64,000 nucleotides of DNA from Stichopus chloronotus (lineage: Eukaryota; Echinodermata; Holothuroidea; Aspidochirotida; Stichopodidae), in NCBI GenBank assembly GCA_021234535.1, contig CM037842.1, positions 4,491,315 through 4,555,314 on the forward strand, given 5' to 3'. The notes under the pieces are model-generated. The model was not told where the DNA came from and searched no databases. It worked only from the letters and a program-made list of their open reading frames with translations. Shown piece after piece: positions 24,702 through 35,905 of this stretch (position 1 is its first letter; every line of letters starts with the position of its first letter). Made by a program: the position numbers and the translations under genes.

Positions 24702-27641
24702 ATGGGCTCATCTGGGTAAGATGACGAAGCGGGTGATACTCCCACTGGAAATGGATATTACCGACGGAAGCGTGAAAGCAATGGATTACCGTATACGACA
24801 CAAGCAAGTAATGTCACGGTCTCTAACCCACATGGAAGTAACTATAGTTGGCTTTAAATTAATATTATCGATTGTCCTTTTATTACAACATTTCAAGGCA
24901 CTCGAAAGATATTTCTTTCTTATTTTCAGATAATTTCTTTGTTTGTGAATTGTGCCCTTTACTAGCACTGCCATATCGAGAGAACAGTTTTAACCTATTT
25001 ACTGCAAGATTACCGGCTCCAGATCTTACCATTTTTATTACGTAATAACTCATAAAAAAGCCCTTAATATTAGCTCCAGCCTTCAATGAGAAAATGGCTG
25101 TACAATTTTTCTTGTGGAGTGCAAAATGGAGGTTGGTAAAGTAACGTAACATTCAAATGCCAGTCCCACTATAAAGAGAGAATTTTAAAGTGGTACAACT
25201 CGGGAATTTTCCTATAAAGACGTGTATCACATGCCTAAAAGAATTACTCTGCCTTACACAAATTAGATATAATGATTCGTTTGAAAGGTATTGTCTTGCT
25301 ATTTACATCCTTTTCCCCCATCCCCCCCCCCCTTCACTATGACATTATTTTTCTTCATCACACCTACGATCTAGCGCTAGCTTTGTCCTCTTCCGTGAAA
25401 ATCGGATTTATTTCATTGTCACGTCATGGGAAGCATTCCAGAAGAGCGCCATCGAAAGTTACCGCTTGTATTTTGACGTGGTGGTAGAGCTGTTTGAGTC
25501 TGGAGACATAATTTGCGCGTGGTGCTGTAACTGTTATCATATGCTGTTACTATAATTATAAACCTGGAGTATTACATGTATTTGTGGATCACCTGAATCG
25601 AGGTGGGGGGGGGGGGGGGTGATGAGAGTAACTGTGGGCAGTTACAAAAAACTGGTTGGCAGCTGATAGCATGATACATGCTAATCGATTTGAAACACAG
25701 TGAAAGTTACTGAAAGTTACTGAAAGTTACTGAAAGTTATTGACAATATTGACTGATTCCGACATGACCTTGTCATATGTCTCATCTACTTCTTGGCGTG
25801 TAACGTATTTTCATTACTTTTCCCACCCAAGCTAAAGCTTTGGAAACAAATTTAATTTTAAATAAATATTAGTGTTGCGATATTCATACATGTCTAAGTG
25901 CTGCTTTATTGTGTACAATTAAGAATTAACGGTCATTTATCGTTCCTCAGGATAAACTTATTTTCAATGTCTACCGAGTCACTGAAGTAAACCTTGATAT
26001 TTTCAAGCTTCTTCCATCAACGGATGCAGCCCTCGTTATCGGGTATGGTTCATTTTTCCCATTGAATTTAAGTCTTTTACATTCTTGTATGAACCAGATG
26101 ACAGCATATGTACGCTATTTTATAGGGGCCTAGCCCTATGTGGTATCATTGTTAAGTGTACGGTAGGCTATGACGGACATGCATGGTATCCCACCATACA
26201 CTCGTGCAATGACAGGAATAAGTGGTATATATTAATACAGCATACACTTGTTAATATAAAGAATATATCGCTTCAACTGAAGCTAAACTTAGTTTACGCA
26301 TTTAGTTAGTTTCCATATTGGAATGTTAACTGACATGTGCTATAAATTTTGTTTAATACGATCATATATTTCTGCTAAGGTAATTGGTTGAATTCATAAA
26401 CTGCATTTATTGCGCAAACAAATAAAATTCATCACGTGGTTGTATTTGATACTTTTATCTGGTAAGCACAATATTCACAACCATGCATGTTTGATAAAAA
26501 CTTGATGCCCACAAACATTTCACACGCATGCGTATTTACGCAGAGGAAAGACTGATTGTAATGAGCGAGTCAGCGGTAATTGCGTTGTGGCTTTTACAAG
26601 GTAGCGTGAAGCGACACAATATATGTATTTACGATAAGTGTAGGCTTCTAATGTACATACAAATAACAGGTATTTCTCATTCGAGCGGTAGTGTGAATAA
26701 TTTCTGTCATTGAAAGATTGAACGTTCTAGTCGACTAGGCTTCGTCTCGTTGGAAAGAAAAAGCGTCCAAAGTTTCAACGAGACTCAAAAAATTATTCAT
26801 ACTATTTTACTTACAACCGTTTATTAATAGCATGATACAAAGGAAGAGAAATACTACCCTAATACATGTTGGCCGATTCACGCATGTCCTCGTACATTGC
26901 ATTAAACTATAGCAGCCTTAGAAGAGGGGGCTTTAGCATATGACTGGGGTTGAGGTATCAAGAAATTTGGAAGAACAAGAGATCATCCACACCGATTTGA
27001 TATTATTTGTCACCAGTTGCTCTAAATCATGGCCTATACACTCTCTCTGTCACTTTCTTGCCACACTAACACACTCACATAATAGGTATAGGCCTACTAT
27101 GAATGTCCCTTGTTCTGACCTATTCTGGTAAGTGCATCAAACTAAAGTATGTTGCAGCATATATATGATCGGTAGAATGATTGAATCAACGAAAAAGTTG
27201 TACACCAGTTTAAGTGATTGCGTGCGTACTCTAAAAGTAAAAACAACAAAAATATCATGTCCAAAGGTTTAGTATACGTGTTTTAATTGCACCATTCAGA
27301 CAATTTGGGAATAAACATAGGACTTACGTGATTAATTCTGGTCTTTGATTTTCTATTCTCCTATAACATAAAGAAAAACTGTATAGCAGACGATGATGTA
27401 GTGAGTGACAACTTAAATTCATCAACTTAACTTCTTTGAAGCAGCCGATTGGCAGTTTACTAGTGATGAATATTCAGTTGTTCCAAACACCGAATCACTG
27501 ACGCGGCAATGCGGTGACCAGCTTTCAGTAAACCCTAAAAGAGGCGTTAGCTATCAAGGAGCGATGACTTGAGCAGTGTGTTTTTGATATAGCCTTCCAG
27601 TGAGCACCAAATCTATATCATGTTTTCACGCATCCTTTACA
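24702..27641. other. Non-coding stretch downstream of NHLH
   Basis: Contains the NHLH 3' UTR (end not placed; an AATAAA-type word occurs at about 25860), a 15-G run at 25605-25619, a four-copy 10-bp tandem repeat at 25701-25740 and a small hairpin around 26743-26785. No further gene recognised. Confidence 0.4.
25701..25740. repeat. Four tandem copies of a 10-bp unit (tgaaagttac)
   Basis: Three perfect copies of tgaaagttac and a fourth ending in t instead of c. Simple microsatellite-like expansion. Confidence 0.9.
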
Positions 27642-27643
27642 TA

Positions 27644-28009
27644 CACTCACAAAACGTAACGGTAAAATAAGAACTCCGTAACTTTTAGGTAAAATTTTAC
27701 ACACAGTTAATGTAAGTCTTACATTGTGTATATAACAATTTTACTAAAATGTAGTAAAATTTACCAAAATTATGTACAATTTACATATACTGTTTACCTA
27801 AATTATGTAAAATAAGACTCCATAAATTTTACATATATTTAGTGTAAACAGTAGTAAAATTTACCAAAATTATGTGGAATGTACATATATAAATTTTACT
27901 ACATTTTAGCAAAATTGTTACATACACAATGTAAGACTTACATTAACTGTATGTAAAATTTTACCTAAAAGTTATGGAGTTCTTATTTTACCATTACGTT
28001 TTGTGAGTG
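27644..28009. mobile_element. 366-bp palindromic MITE with TA target-site duplication
   Basis: The ends are perfect inverted repeats over the first 16 bases (CACTCACAAAACGTAA and its complement) and near-perfect pairing continues for about 180 bp per arm, so the whole element folds into one hairpin. TA dinucleotides flank it at 27642-27643 and 28010-28011. No coding capacity. The TA duplication is typical of Tc1/mariner-type transposition, so this is most simply a non-autonomous element mobilised by such a transposase. It sits about 570 bp beyond the stop of the minus-strand SLC35G-like gene. Confidence 0.88.
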
Positions 28010-28011
28010 TA

Positions 28012-28578
28012 TAGACTAACCTTGTCAGGTCTATTAGGTATGATATACCTGTCTCAAGATAGGAATGTGAAAACTAAAAAAAAAAAAAAATGGATTTGGT
28101 GCCAGTACCAGTTCTGTTGCATATTCATGATGCAAGCGTGGTATGCATCTTATAAAAGGTAAATTTTCAAGTGTGAATTTTCTCTATTACCATTCTTATA
28201 CCTTTTTTCGTTGCTTTCCCAAGTGGTTGCGTTCATTTCTGCTCACCGGATGACATATTCCGTCAATGAACAACTTCGCGTGTATATTTAAATATAAAGA
28301 AAAAACTTGAAATTAATTAATTACTTAAAGAAAACATAAGTTGTTAAAATAATATCCTGCTCTTAATTATAGAAAACTATGCAGACGAACACGTTAAGTA
28401 TTCAGTTTGGGGTTTACCCAGACTCGGTCACAAGGTTCCACTCTTCGGTGGGGTAAAGGGCGAGTGGACAAATGAAATTCCCCTCCGACCCTTCTCATGT
28501 CTTTTCAGAATATGTAAACATTTTTTATGCGTTTGGTGTTGTGGAGAAGTCCTTTAAGTGATATTTTAGTGATCTTAC
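28012..28578. other. 3' flank of the second SLC35G-like gene
   Basis: Probably holds the 3' UTR of the minus-strand gene that stops at 28579. No clear minus-strand AATAAA near the stop was seen. A 15-base poly-A run lies at about 28076-28090. Confidence 0.4.
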
Positions 28579-29607
28579 TTAAATTATAGTTTCTTCCTGT
28601 CGTGGCTCATTTCGGTGTGTCGCCTTCAGTGTTATGGTCAAAATGCAAGCAGTTATTATCAAAGCAGCGCCGACAGCTGAAGTCCAACAGGGGATGGCAG
28701 AGAAAAACAAAATCTGAAACAAAAATCCAAAAGCTACTTTGCTGGTGAACAAAATCGCAACTACGGTGGCACTTTCCGATTGTAAGGCTAAATAGAGAGA
28801 AATCTGTCCTACTACGTAAGTCATTCCTGCAGCGAAGTGCAGTAAAAGTTCCCCCGCAGTATGGCAGGTCCATTGAGAGAAAACAATGCAGAGGGGAACG
28901 GTGACCAACCCACAAACGACTGAGTTGAAAACAGCGGCTATATATGGATGAATGCCAGCAGATGACTGCTTTTTCACGAGAATGTACATTGTTGCTATCC
29001 CCGTGGCTACCGTTAAAGCCAAGGCGGTTCCTCTCAAAGGGTCATAACCTGAAGGTTGATTTTCTGTAAGTCCAAAGATGAACGAAGGACGCGCCACGAA
29101 GACCACGCCGCAGACGGACATTGCTGCCGAAATGATGTTTACCAACCTGAGAGGTTCTCGCAGGAAAAGAAATCCAAAAATCCCAGCGATGACCACAGAC
29201 GACTGGCCGATCGTGATGATATCAGCCAGGGCCATGTAGGTGAGAGCCCATACGTTACAGGAATTCAACATCACCACCGTCGCAGAACTCGCGACCAGCC
29301 ATAAGTAAGAGGAGGCGACTCTTGGCGGGCGAACCCCTTTGAAGACTACGAGGACCGAGGCAGATACAGCAGCAACTGGAACATACAAGACTATTACAGA
29401 AAATGGGCTGAATTTTGCAGTCAGTGACTTAACGGTCGAAGATTGTAATGCAAATGAAACGGCGGATAAGAACGTAAGCAGAATTCCACGACGAGAATAG
29501 ATTGACCTCAAGCAGCTTAGACGGATAGATGTACCGCCGCTTTTCGTTTTCTTGTTCCCTGACTCTCCTTGGTCAGTACGTACATTGTCGTCATCCATGC
29601 TTTCCAT
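28579..29607 (-). CDS. SLC35G1-like: SLC35G1-like DMT/EamA transporter, tandem copy A, 342 aa
   Basis: A ten-helix DMT-superfamily transporter in one uninterrupted coding exon. The first EamA half spans about residues 41-180, including 'LADIITIGQSSVVIAG' near 127-142, LREPLR (149-154) and 'VFVARPSFIFGL' (169-180). The second half spans about 193-327, with 'GQISLYLALQ' (257-266) and 'FGFLFQILFF' (283-292). The N-tail is short, charged and without a signal peptide. The substrate is unknown; SLC35G1 relatives are linked to STIM1 and citrate transport. It is a tandem paralogue of the gene at 31430-32458 (same strand, same length, about 1.8 kb apart). Residues 111-180 are almost identical to that copy while the remainder differs at many positions. 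It lacks the 5' acceptor seen before the copy at 2458-3621. Confidence 0.93.
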   Translation of the reverse strand: MESMDDDNVRTDQGESGNKKTKSGGTSIRLSCLRSIYSRRGILLTFLSAVSFALQSSTVKSLTAKFSPFSVIVLYVPVAAVSASVLVVFKGVRPPRVASSYLWLVASSATVVMLNSCNVWALTYMALADIITIGQSSVVIAGIFGFLFLREPLRLVNIISAAMSVCGVVFVARPSFIFGLTENQPSGYDPLRGTALALTVATGIATMYILVKKQSSAGIHPYIAAVFNSVVCGLVTVPLCIVFSQWTCHTAGELLLHFAAGMTYVVGQISLYLALQSESATVVAILFTSKVAFGFLFQILFFSAIPCWTSAVGAALIITACILTITLKATHRNEPRQEETII

Positions 29608-30007
29608 TTATATCACTTTTATTTATTTATTATTTAGTTTTTTTTCGGCAGCTTCCTAATTTCCTGAATTATCTTACAACAAAATTTGCGTCACTATTTA
29701 ATACATCCAAGTCCGTTACACGTCTAAGTAACAACGATTTCACATCCTGTACTCCAACCAATATTGCAATCCTCACATGACAGTAATATTTGGAGGTAAT
29801 TGCACTGTGTGGTAACGAAAACTATCTGCGACAACTTAGTTTGCAGTGAATGTTAAATGTTATTGCAACGAATTCTATTGTGATTGTTGATTAGCCTCAC
29901 ACACCACAGGCGTAGTATGTCTTTGTATTCAGTATATTTCTATTACACTGTGAAATAACCAAGCAATGTTAACAGATCCATATATATAAAGAGTACATCA
30001 CGTTAAT
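29608..30007. other. 5' flank of SLC35G-like copy A
   Basis: The first ~150 bp are recognisably similar to the flank of copy B (TTATTTATTA-rich, then 'cggcagcttcct' against 'aaggctgtcttct'), showing that the duplication includes upstream DNA. Probable 5' UTR and promoter, minus strand. Confidence 0.5.
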
Positions 30008-30080
30008 ACCAGGCACTTTTATCCGTAACCTGGTCATTAAATCTCACGAAGCGATGCTTCAAAGGCGATTTGAAGGTTTA
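30008..30080 (-). promoter_or_regulatory. Conserved upstream block of SLC35G-like copy A
   Basis: This 73-bp segment, 400-475 bp before the start codon, aligns with 32903-32978 upstream of copy B. Shared runs include accaggca, ctggtcattaaat and gaagcgatg. It is more conserved than the DNA around it, consistent with a retained promoter element, though it could simply be duplication residue. Confidence 0.45.
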
Positions 30081-31429
30081 GTGTGCGTAAACCATATTTT
30101 CAATTTCGATCATGATGTGTGGGGAGTGCAACTGAAAAAAAAAAAAAAAAAACTGAAAAAAAGAAAAAGAAAAATGGATTCTTCCAACGGTGTGGTAGGT
30201 AATACTGTCCAAAACTTATGGGATATTTTCCCTGCTCAAAATCTATCCTAGTAGTTAAGCAATATGGGTCCTACAGATACATACTACAACCTTTTATGTC
30301 GCAATAGTCCTAGATATAGGTGATCGCCCAGCGTTTAAATCTCTGATCTTATTTCCCGGGAATGCCTTTTAAAAATCAATCATTACCACCATTCACGTTT
30401 TTGTACCCTGGATGTTTGATGAGTCAGTCAAAGACAATACCAAAAGGGAAGACCAGAAAAATAAATAAACGAGAATGAGGTCATGAAACAGTATGTGAAG
30501 TCCAAAATTCTGTATAGTAAAAGGTTTTCTCAAGTTCCCCGAAACACTGACGAGGAAGAGAAGAAGAGAAAGACTTGAACAGGCGATCGACAGTAATAAT
30601 AATAATAACACAATAATGCTTCTTATAAAGAGCTTTTCAATTAAACTCAAAGCACTGTACAAAGAAAATTATAAAAATAACATAGAAACAGTAAAGTCTC
30701 AAAAGCGTAAAATTCATGACCAGTTATGAGTTTAAACAATTAAAACTAAGTTTTCAAATTCTTTTTAAAACGATTAAGATTTGTTGAAGAACGCACATTA
30801 GCCTGCCAACTGTTCTAAATCTTTTGAGCATCTACGGCAAAAGATCTGTCCCCATAAAAACTTAGATGTAGAAATAGTAGGTTGGCGATAATTACAGCTG
30901 ACTTTTCCAGCTTTAAGAACCAAATCTATTTTTTGTTCACACAGTGGCAATGCGTAACTGTGTATATACGCCATTAAGACCATTACACACATCAAAGCTA
31001 GAAGCTCAGTGATGTGTTGAAATGCTGATTTGTAGCACAATTTCCTTATAAATTTTTCACAGACCAGTCTCTTAATTTATTAGTGTTGACGAATTTGGTC
31101 CATCCGTGACGAAGTTGCATATTTTAGAGAAAAAATGAACCTTTTTTTTTAACTTAAAAGGTTACGTTGTTTGAAAATCAAATTTACTATCTGAAGAGGT
31201 AGGAGGGTTGCAATTTTTCAGCCAATCAGAGAGTGCGTAATGTAACGCACAATGCAAACATTGCTTTGTCAGCAAAGAAAACAGAAGTTCTCAACAAACA
31301 TGAAATGTAATCCCATTGGACGGCGATTTTTTTGCGATATTGGACCATTCCAATAGGATACATGGCTGAAGTATCTCTATTCAGTTTGATTAAACGAAGG
31401 TGGATAAAATATACTTTGAGAGATCTGAC
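30081..31429. other. Intergenic spacer between tandem SLC35G-like copies
   Basis: Holds a poly-A tract (30135-30150), a short AAT microsatellite near 30595-30610 and a likely interspersed-repeat relic at 30600-31045. Downstream of 31045 is the presumed 3' UTR of copy B. No gene recognised. Confidence 0.45.
30600..31045 (-). repeat. Probable interspersed-repeat relic
   Basis: The phrase 'ttataaagagcttttcaatt-aaactcaaagcac-tgtacaaag' resembles the dispersed 'tatagcgctttt..ctcaaagcgctttaca' repeats common in marine invertebrate genomes. The following 350 bp reads on the minus strand as a partly open frame with no known domain. Assignment is by resemblance only. Confidence 0.35.
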
Positions 31430-32458
31430 TTAAATCGCAGTTTCTTCTTGCGATTGTTGATTTTGGTTTGTCTTCTTCATTGTTATGGTCAAAATGCAAG
31501 CAGATGTTATCAACGCAGCCCCGACAGCCGAAGTCCAACCTGGAACGGCAGAAAAAAACAAAATTTGCGACAAAAATCCGAAAGCAACTTTGCTGGTGAA
31601 CAAAATCGCAACGACAGTGGCTCTCTCCTTAGATAAGGCCTCGTACATTGAAATCTGTCCAACGAAGTAAGCCATTCCGGCAGCGACGTGGAGTAAAAGG
31701 TCGCCCACTGAGTGGCAGTTCCATTCAGAGAATACAATGCAAAGCGGAATGGTAACTAAAAAACATACGACGGTATTGGAAACCGCCGCTACGAGTGGAT
31801 GTATTCCTACGGTGTGTTGCTTTTTTACGAGAATGTACAGTGTAGCAATCGTAGTGGCAACTGCTAATGCCAATAAAGTTCCCCTCAAGGGGTCGTAACC
31901 GGGAGGCTGATTTTCTGAAAGTCCAAAGATGAACGAAGGACGCGCCACGAAGACCACGCCGCAGACAGACATTGCTGCCGAAAAGATGTTCACCAACCTG
32001 AGAGGTTCTCGCAGGAAAAGAAATCCAAAAATCCCAGCGATGACCACAGACGACTGGCCGATCGTGATGATGTCAGCCAGGGCCATGTAGGTGAGAGCCC
32101 ATACGTTACAGGAATTCAACATCACCACCGCGATTCCTGTCGTGGCTAACCATAAGTAAGAGGAGACACCTCTTGGAGGACGAACCCCTTTGAAAACTAA
32201 GAGGACTGACGAAGCAATAGAGGCAAATGGAATATACAAGACTATTACAGAAAATGGACCGAATTTGGCAGTTAGTGATTTGACGATCGTCGCTTGTAAT
32301 GAAAAGCAAGCAGCGGCTAAGAATGTAAGCAGTATTCCACGACGAGAATAGATCAACCTCACACAGCTTAGAAGGATCCGTTTACTTTCATTGATCGGTT
32401 CGTTATTCGTTGACTCTCCTGACGGTACACGTTCCTGCTCGTTTTCCTCTCTTTCCAT
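31430..32458 (-). CDS. SLC35G1-like: SLC35G1-like DMT/EamA transporter, tandem copy B, 342 aa
   Basis: Same architecture as the copy at 28579-29607: two EamA halves, ten predicted helices, LREPLR at 149-154, 'VFVARPSFIFGL' at 169-180, 'GQISMYEALS' and 'FGFLSQILFF' in the second half. It is a complete single coding exon. The cytosolic tail (1-37) is rich in Glu/Asn/Ser, and the C-terminal tail ends EETAI against EETII in copy A. Outside residues 111-180 the two copies differ often (for example QHTVGIHPLVAAVSN against QSSAGIHPYIAAVFN). Inside that block only one residue differs (Phe against Ile at 159). Likely the same kind of small organic solute or membrane-partner function as SLC35G1; not determinable from sequence. 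Confidence 0.93.
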   Translation of the reverse strand: MEREENEQERVPSGESTNNEPINESKRILLSCVRLIYSRRGILLTFLAAACFSLQATIVKSLTAKFGPFSVIVLYIPFASIASSVLLVFKGVRPPRGVSSYLWLATTGIAVVMLNSCNVWALTYMALADIITIGQSSVVIAGIFGFLFLREPLRLVNIFSAAMSVCGVVFVARPSFIFGLSENQPPGYDPLRGTLLALAVATTIATLYILVKKQHTVGIHPLVAAVSNTVVCFLVTIPLCIVFSEWNCHSVGDLLLHVAAGMAYFVGQISMYEALSKERATVVAILFTSKVAFGFLSQILFFSAVPGWTSAVGAALITSACILTITMKKTNQNQQSQEETAI

Positions 32459-33823
32459 TTTCCAGTATTTTTTTCTCTTTTCACTTATTTATTAATTTTT
32501 CTAAGGCTGTCTTCTTTCCTGTATCATCGAAAGTCACAACAGTTACCAACAAGTTGAAATATCTAATTTATCCAAGTAGCCCGTTATCAATGGTTACACG
32601 ATGATCCACGCCTGAAACTAACAACTGAAAGTATACTGTCATTGTCTCAGATGAGAGTACAATCCTAAGTTTATTTCACTGGCATAGCTCAGAAATACTA
32701 AACAACCTGTGACACAAACTCAACTTACCGTAACTCTTAATTACTACAGTTACAGTAATTCATGATAAACTTCCAATTGTTAATTAGCTACTCACAGCGC
32801 AGAAGTGTGGTTAATATAATTTAAACTTGATGTATTTTTTTTTCTTTTAAGAAATCACTTGACGACGTTAACGTAAGGAACAAAAGTACAAGCACCAAGT
32901 GTACCAGGCAACTGCATCTGTAATCTGGTCATTAAATTTCATGAAGCGATGATACGAAGGGCATTTGGATTTTTTAGCCTGTTTAGACCACGCAAATAAT
33001 TGCAGTCAATCAAGAATGCTGACTAGGTATCCTGGACTGTATTCATCAAACGGGATCAACAAAAGTGAAAGGGCGCCTCCGTTCAACGGTCGAGCTCCAG
33101 AAAAGATTATTAGGGGTGGTTGAGTCCCCCTTTCAAGTACCCCATTGACTTATACACTAAATCGTAAAAGCAATGTGGTCTTCAGATCATTGTCAAAGTT
33201 TTAGCCATGCAGAAGCTACAACTCTATGGAGAGTTGACATTTCGTTCGGTATCGCAGGTAAGGTTAGATTTTACGCTAGAGGTCAAAAAACTTTGGAAGT
33301 GAGTAAAGAGGTTTTATGCAAATTCTTTCCTTTCTCATCTTTCCCTCAAAATTTTGTGAAAGGCCATAACATTGTAAAAAACTATATCATATGCCTTTCA
33401 CACTACATAAATGTCATCCCACTTGCTCTGATATCCATGTCACAAAAAAGACCAGATGTATTTGGTGAGACAGTTTAAAACGATCGATTTTAGGGCCTTC
33501 CATGGACGGTGAGCACTCGATCACTTGTGTAGAAATCTCCCAACTGCTATGTAGGGTATGCTATACCTTACGTTTTCACCACAATAGTAGGCCTACACGA
33601 GCAATTAAAATTGGAACTTCAATTTGTCACGTGAGTTGCTTCTAGAATAAATTCCCAAACTCACAAGAGGAGGTAATAGTCAGTGATTTTTCTACTACTG
33701 TGGCAACTCTGGCTTACACTATCGGAGCTTAACTTTTTAAATTGCATTTACGTTGACTTAGTAACATGTCATCATTACGGAGCTGTCACTCTCTTGCCAT
33801 AGATATACCAACAACGGAAGATG
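32459..33823. other. 5' flank of SLC35G-like copy B
   Basis: The first ~150 bp resembles the flank of copy A. The rest is unremarkable; the 101-aa plus frame at 33173-33478 has no recognisable domain. Confidence 0.4.
32903..32978 (-). promoter_or_regulatory. Conserved upstream block of SLC35G-like copy B
   Basis: Partner of 30008-30080: accaggca..ctggtcattaaat..gaagcgatga lies 445-520 bp before the copy B start codon, a similar distance and the same orientation as in copy A. Possible shared cis-element. Confidence 0.45.
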
Positions 33824-35270
33824 TGACGTCACCTCAGCACATTTCTGTGATTTGAACTTGCAAAACAATAAATACTAATAATTAGTTGGCAAGTCAGACG
33901 CGAGGACGAAGTAGTTATGACGTTTGCATGCAAGACAGGTATCGAATCTCACACAAGTTTAAGAATGTATCAGAATTGTAGTATTTCGTGTAGTATTTCG
34001 GTAGTAAACTACAAAAGTGCAACAATGATATTTATGATACAACCCATAGCGCTGACATTCATGTTGTCCTTCTTTAAGTTGTGGTTCGTCTGAACATTCT
34101 AATCCTTTCCTTTTTTAATCCTTAATCCTTTTTTTTTTACATTGCGCTCATTGGATTCTTCATGGATTTAATACCGATGGTATTTACATTCAGAAGTTAA
34201 CTTGCATATGCTGGTACACCTCTTCGTTTGAAACTTAGATTTAAATTTAAAGAATATTCAATTCGATGACCTTCATTAATTAGACAAAAAATCCCGGTAT
34301 TGGGGTGGTTTCATTGTCACAATAATAGTACAGCTTAGCTCACTCAATAGCCTGTGTCTCCAGTCATTTGAAGAAGAAGTAGTAGTAGTATACACCTATG
34401 ATATTGCATAACCCATGAACTGACAATAGTTGGATTAAACAGAACATGGATAGCAATTGGATTGACTAAGCCGCATCAATTTATTTTTTTTAACAACTCA
34501 TCATTTACCACCCCAACCAATTAAGAAATGTAATGACATGGGAAAGTAGATCGGATTGAGGATTTCATGATTTTTTTTTTTCTCTGCCGGCTGTGCTTTT
34601 TATTGATGAACCAAAGTGGATATTGTTATAAATTGGGGGCAAAGTAATCTGGTGTCCGAAGTTGTTCGAGAAGGGTGATAGAAATGAAACTATTCCATGT
34701 CGATCATGACAAATACGCAGGCACCCCCCCCCCTTCACCACCCTTATCCCGTCACTTCGCTTCCCCTGACATTCCCTTGGTTGTCAATGAATGATATGTT
34801 TCCGTGAACAAAGCACAGGGATTAGACTTATCGGTGTTAGTACATGATCATCCACAGGCCCTATTGGGTCGGATCACCTATATCGCATTATACATACAAG
34901 GTGTCTCCTACATTCTCATTCACGCACCTACAGGTATTCGGGTGGACAGCAGACCGGCGACTACGCATGTTATCATTTGGAATCAGAATTAGAAAAAAAA
35001 AAGGTAAAGCGTAAAGGGCCGGGGAGGGGGGAGCTTTATGCGGGAGCTATAAGTCAGTCGGATGGAGGATCAGAGAAATTATAAAAGGACAAGAACTGGT
35101 GAAGTAAAGGAGGGAACACTAGTTTAGACTGCACTGCATGTAATTAGCCTAAATGGAAGAATAGCCCTTGACAAGGGCTAGGTTATCCATTGAGAGTGCT
35201 TCCTACTTCTCAATTACTGACGAACATATGTGTCATGGCAAACATTATTATCTCATCGCCCTATAGGGGC
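33824..35270. other. Non-coding stretch
   Basis: Opens with a CRE palindrome (33824-33831). A short AGT microsatellite lies near 34378-34392 and a C-run near 34725-34733. No gene recognised. Confidence 0.4.
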
Positions 35271-35281
35271 TAGATGAGATA
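35250..35281. repeat. Short palindrome
   Basis: ATCTCATC at 35250-35257 pairs with GATGAGAT at 35274-35281, around a smaller palindrome, CCCTATAGGG (35260-35269). It could form a cruciform or mark the edge of a repeat. A CACA/GTGT microsatellite follows at about 35448-35490. Confidence 0.5.
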
Positions 35282-35338
35282 CTGTAGTCACTTGGCTAGT
35301 GGAAGCTATATATTGTACTATGCACCCATGGGAGAATC

Positions 35339-35352
35339 GTTGCCATGGAAAC
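35339..35352 (+). promoter_or_regulatory. X-box (RFX-type) motif
   Basis: GTTGCCATGGAAAC fits the RFX X-box consensus. There is no recognised gene within 2 kb, so the relevance is uncertain. Confidence 0.35.
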
Positions 35353-35604
35353 GCTTGGAGTGGGTGAGTAGCGACACCCCAGGGGTACCCCATGGTAGAG
35401 TGACCATGGGTACAGGAGGGCCTTATAAATGAAAACGTGTCCGTGCCAATGTGTGTGCGTGTGTGTGTGTGGGTTCGTGTGTGTGTGTGCCTCCAGACCT
35501 GTCCAAATTGTGGTTTTTCAAGAATAGTGTGAAAAGCATAAGAGCGATTAAGTTGAAAGTTGGTAAGGTTGTGTATGATGCCAATACGTGCAAGATGTAT
35601 TAGT

Positions 35605-35905
35605 TGTATAGTAAATTGAGTCAAATTTGCTGATTTTTGAGGAAAAAAAAAGTCCAATTTTGCCCCAAAATTTGTATTTCCAGCATATCTTGAGAACTAT
35701 TAGATCAATTAACTTACAGTTTTGTAAGTACTTACCTTAGAACACATTGTTCAACATAATATTACTGTAATGGTAAATCAAGTCAAATTTGCTGATTTTT
35801 TAGGAAAAGCCAATTTTGCCCCAAAATTGCTATTTCCAGCATGTCTTGAGAACTATTAAACCCAATTAACTTCAAGTTTTGTAAGTACTTAGCAATAAAC
35901 TATTA
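35605..35905. repeat. Two tandem copies of a ~160-bp repeat
   Basis: Copies start near 35611 (gtaaattgagtcaaatttgc) and 35773 (gtaaatcaagtcaaatttgc). Both contain 'caattttgccccaaaatt', 'atttccagcat', 'cttgagaactatta' and 'agttttgtaagtactta'. Non-coding. Confidence 0.8.

Noticed and set aside
26743..26785. Hairpin (gtctcgttgg..caacgagac) considered as a tRNA or microRNA
   Set aside because: A short stem with a bulge and a long unpaired loop; no tRNA boxes and no duplex of microRNA precursor size.
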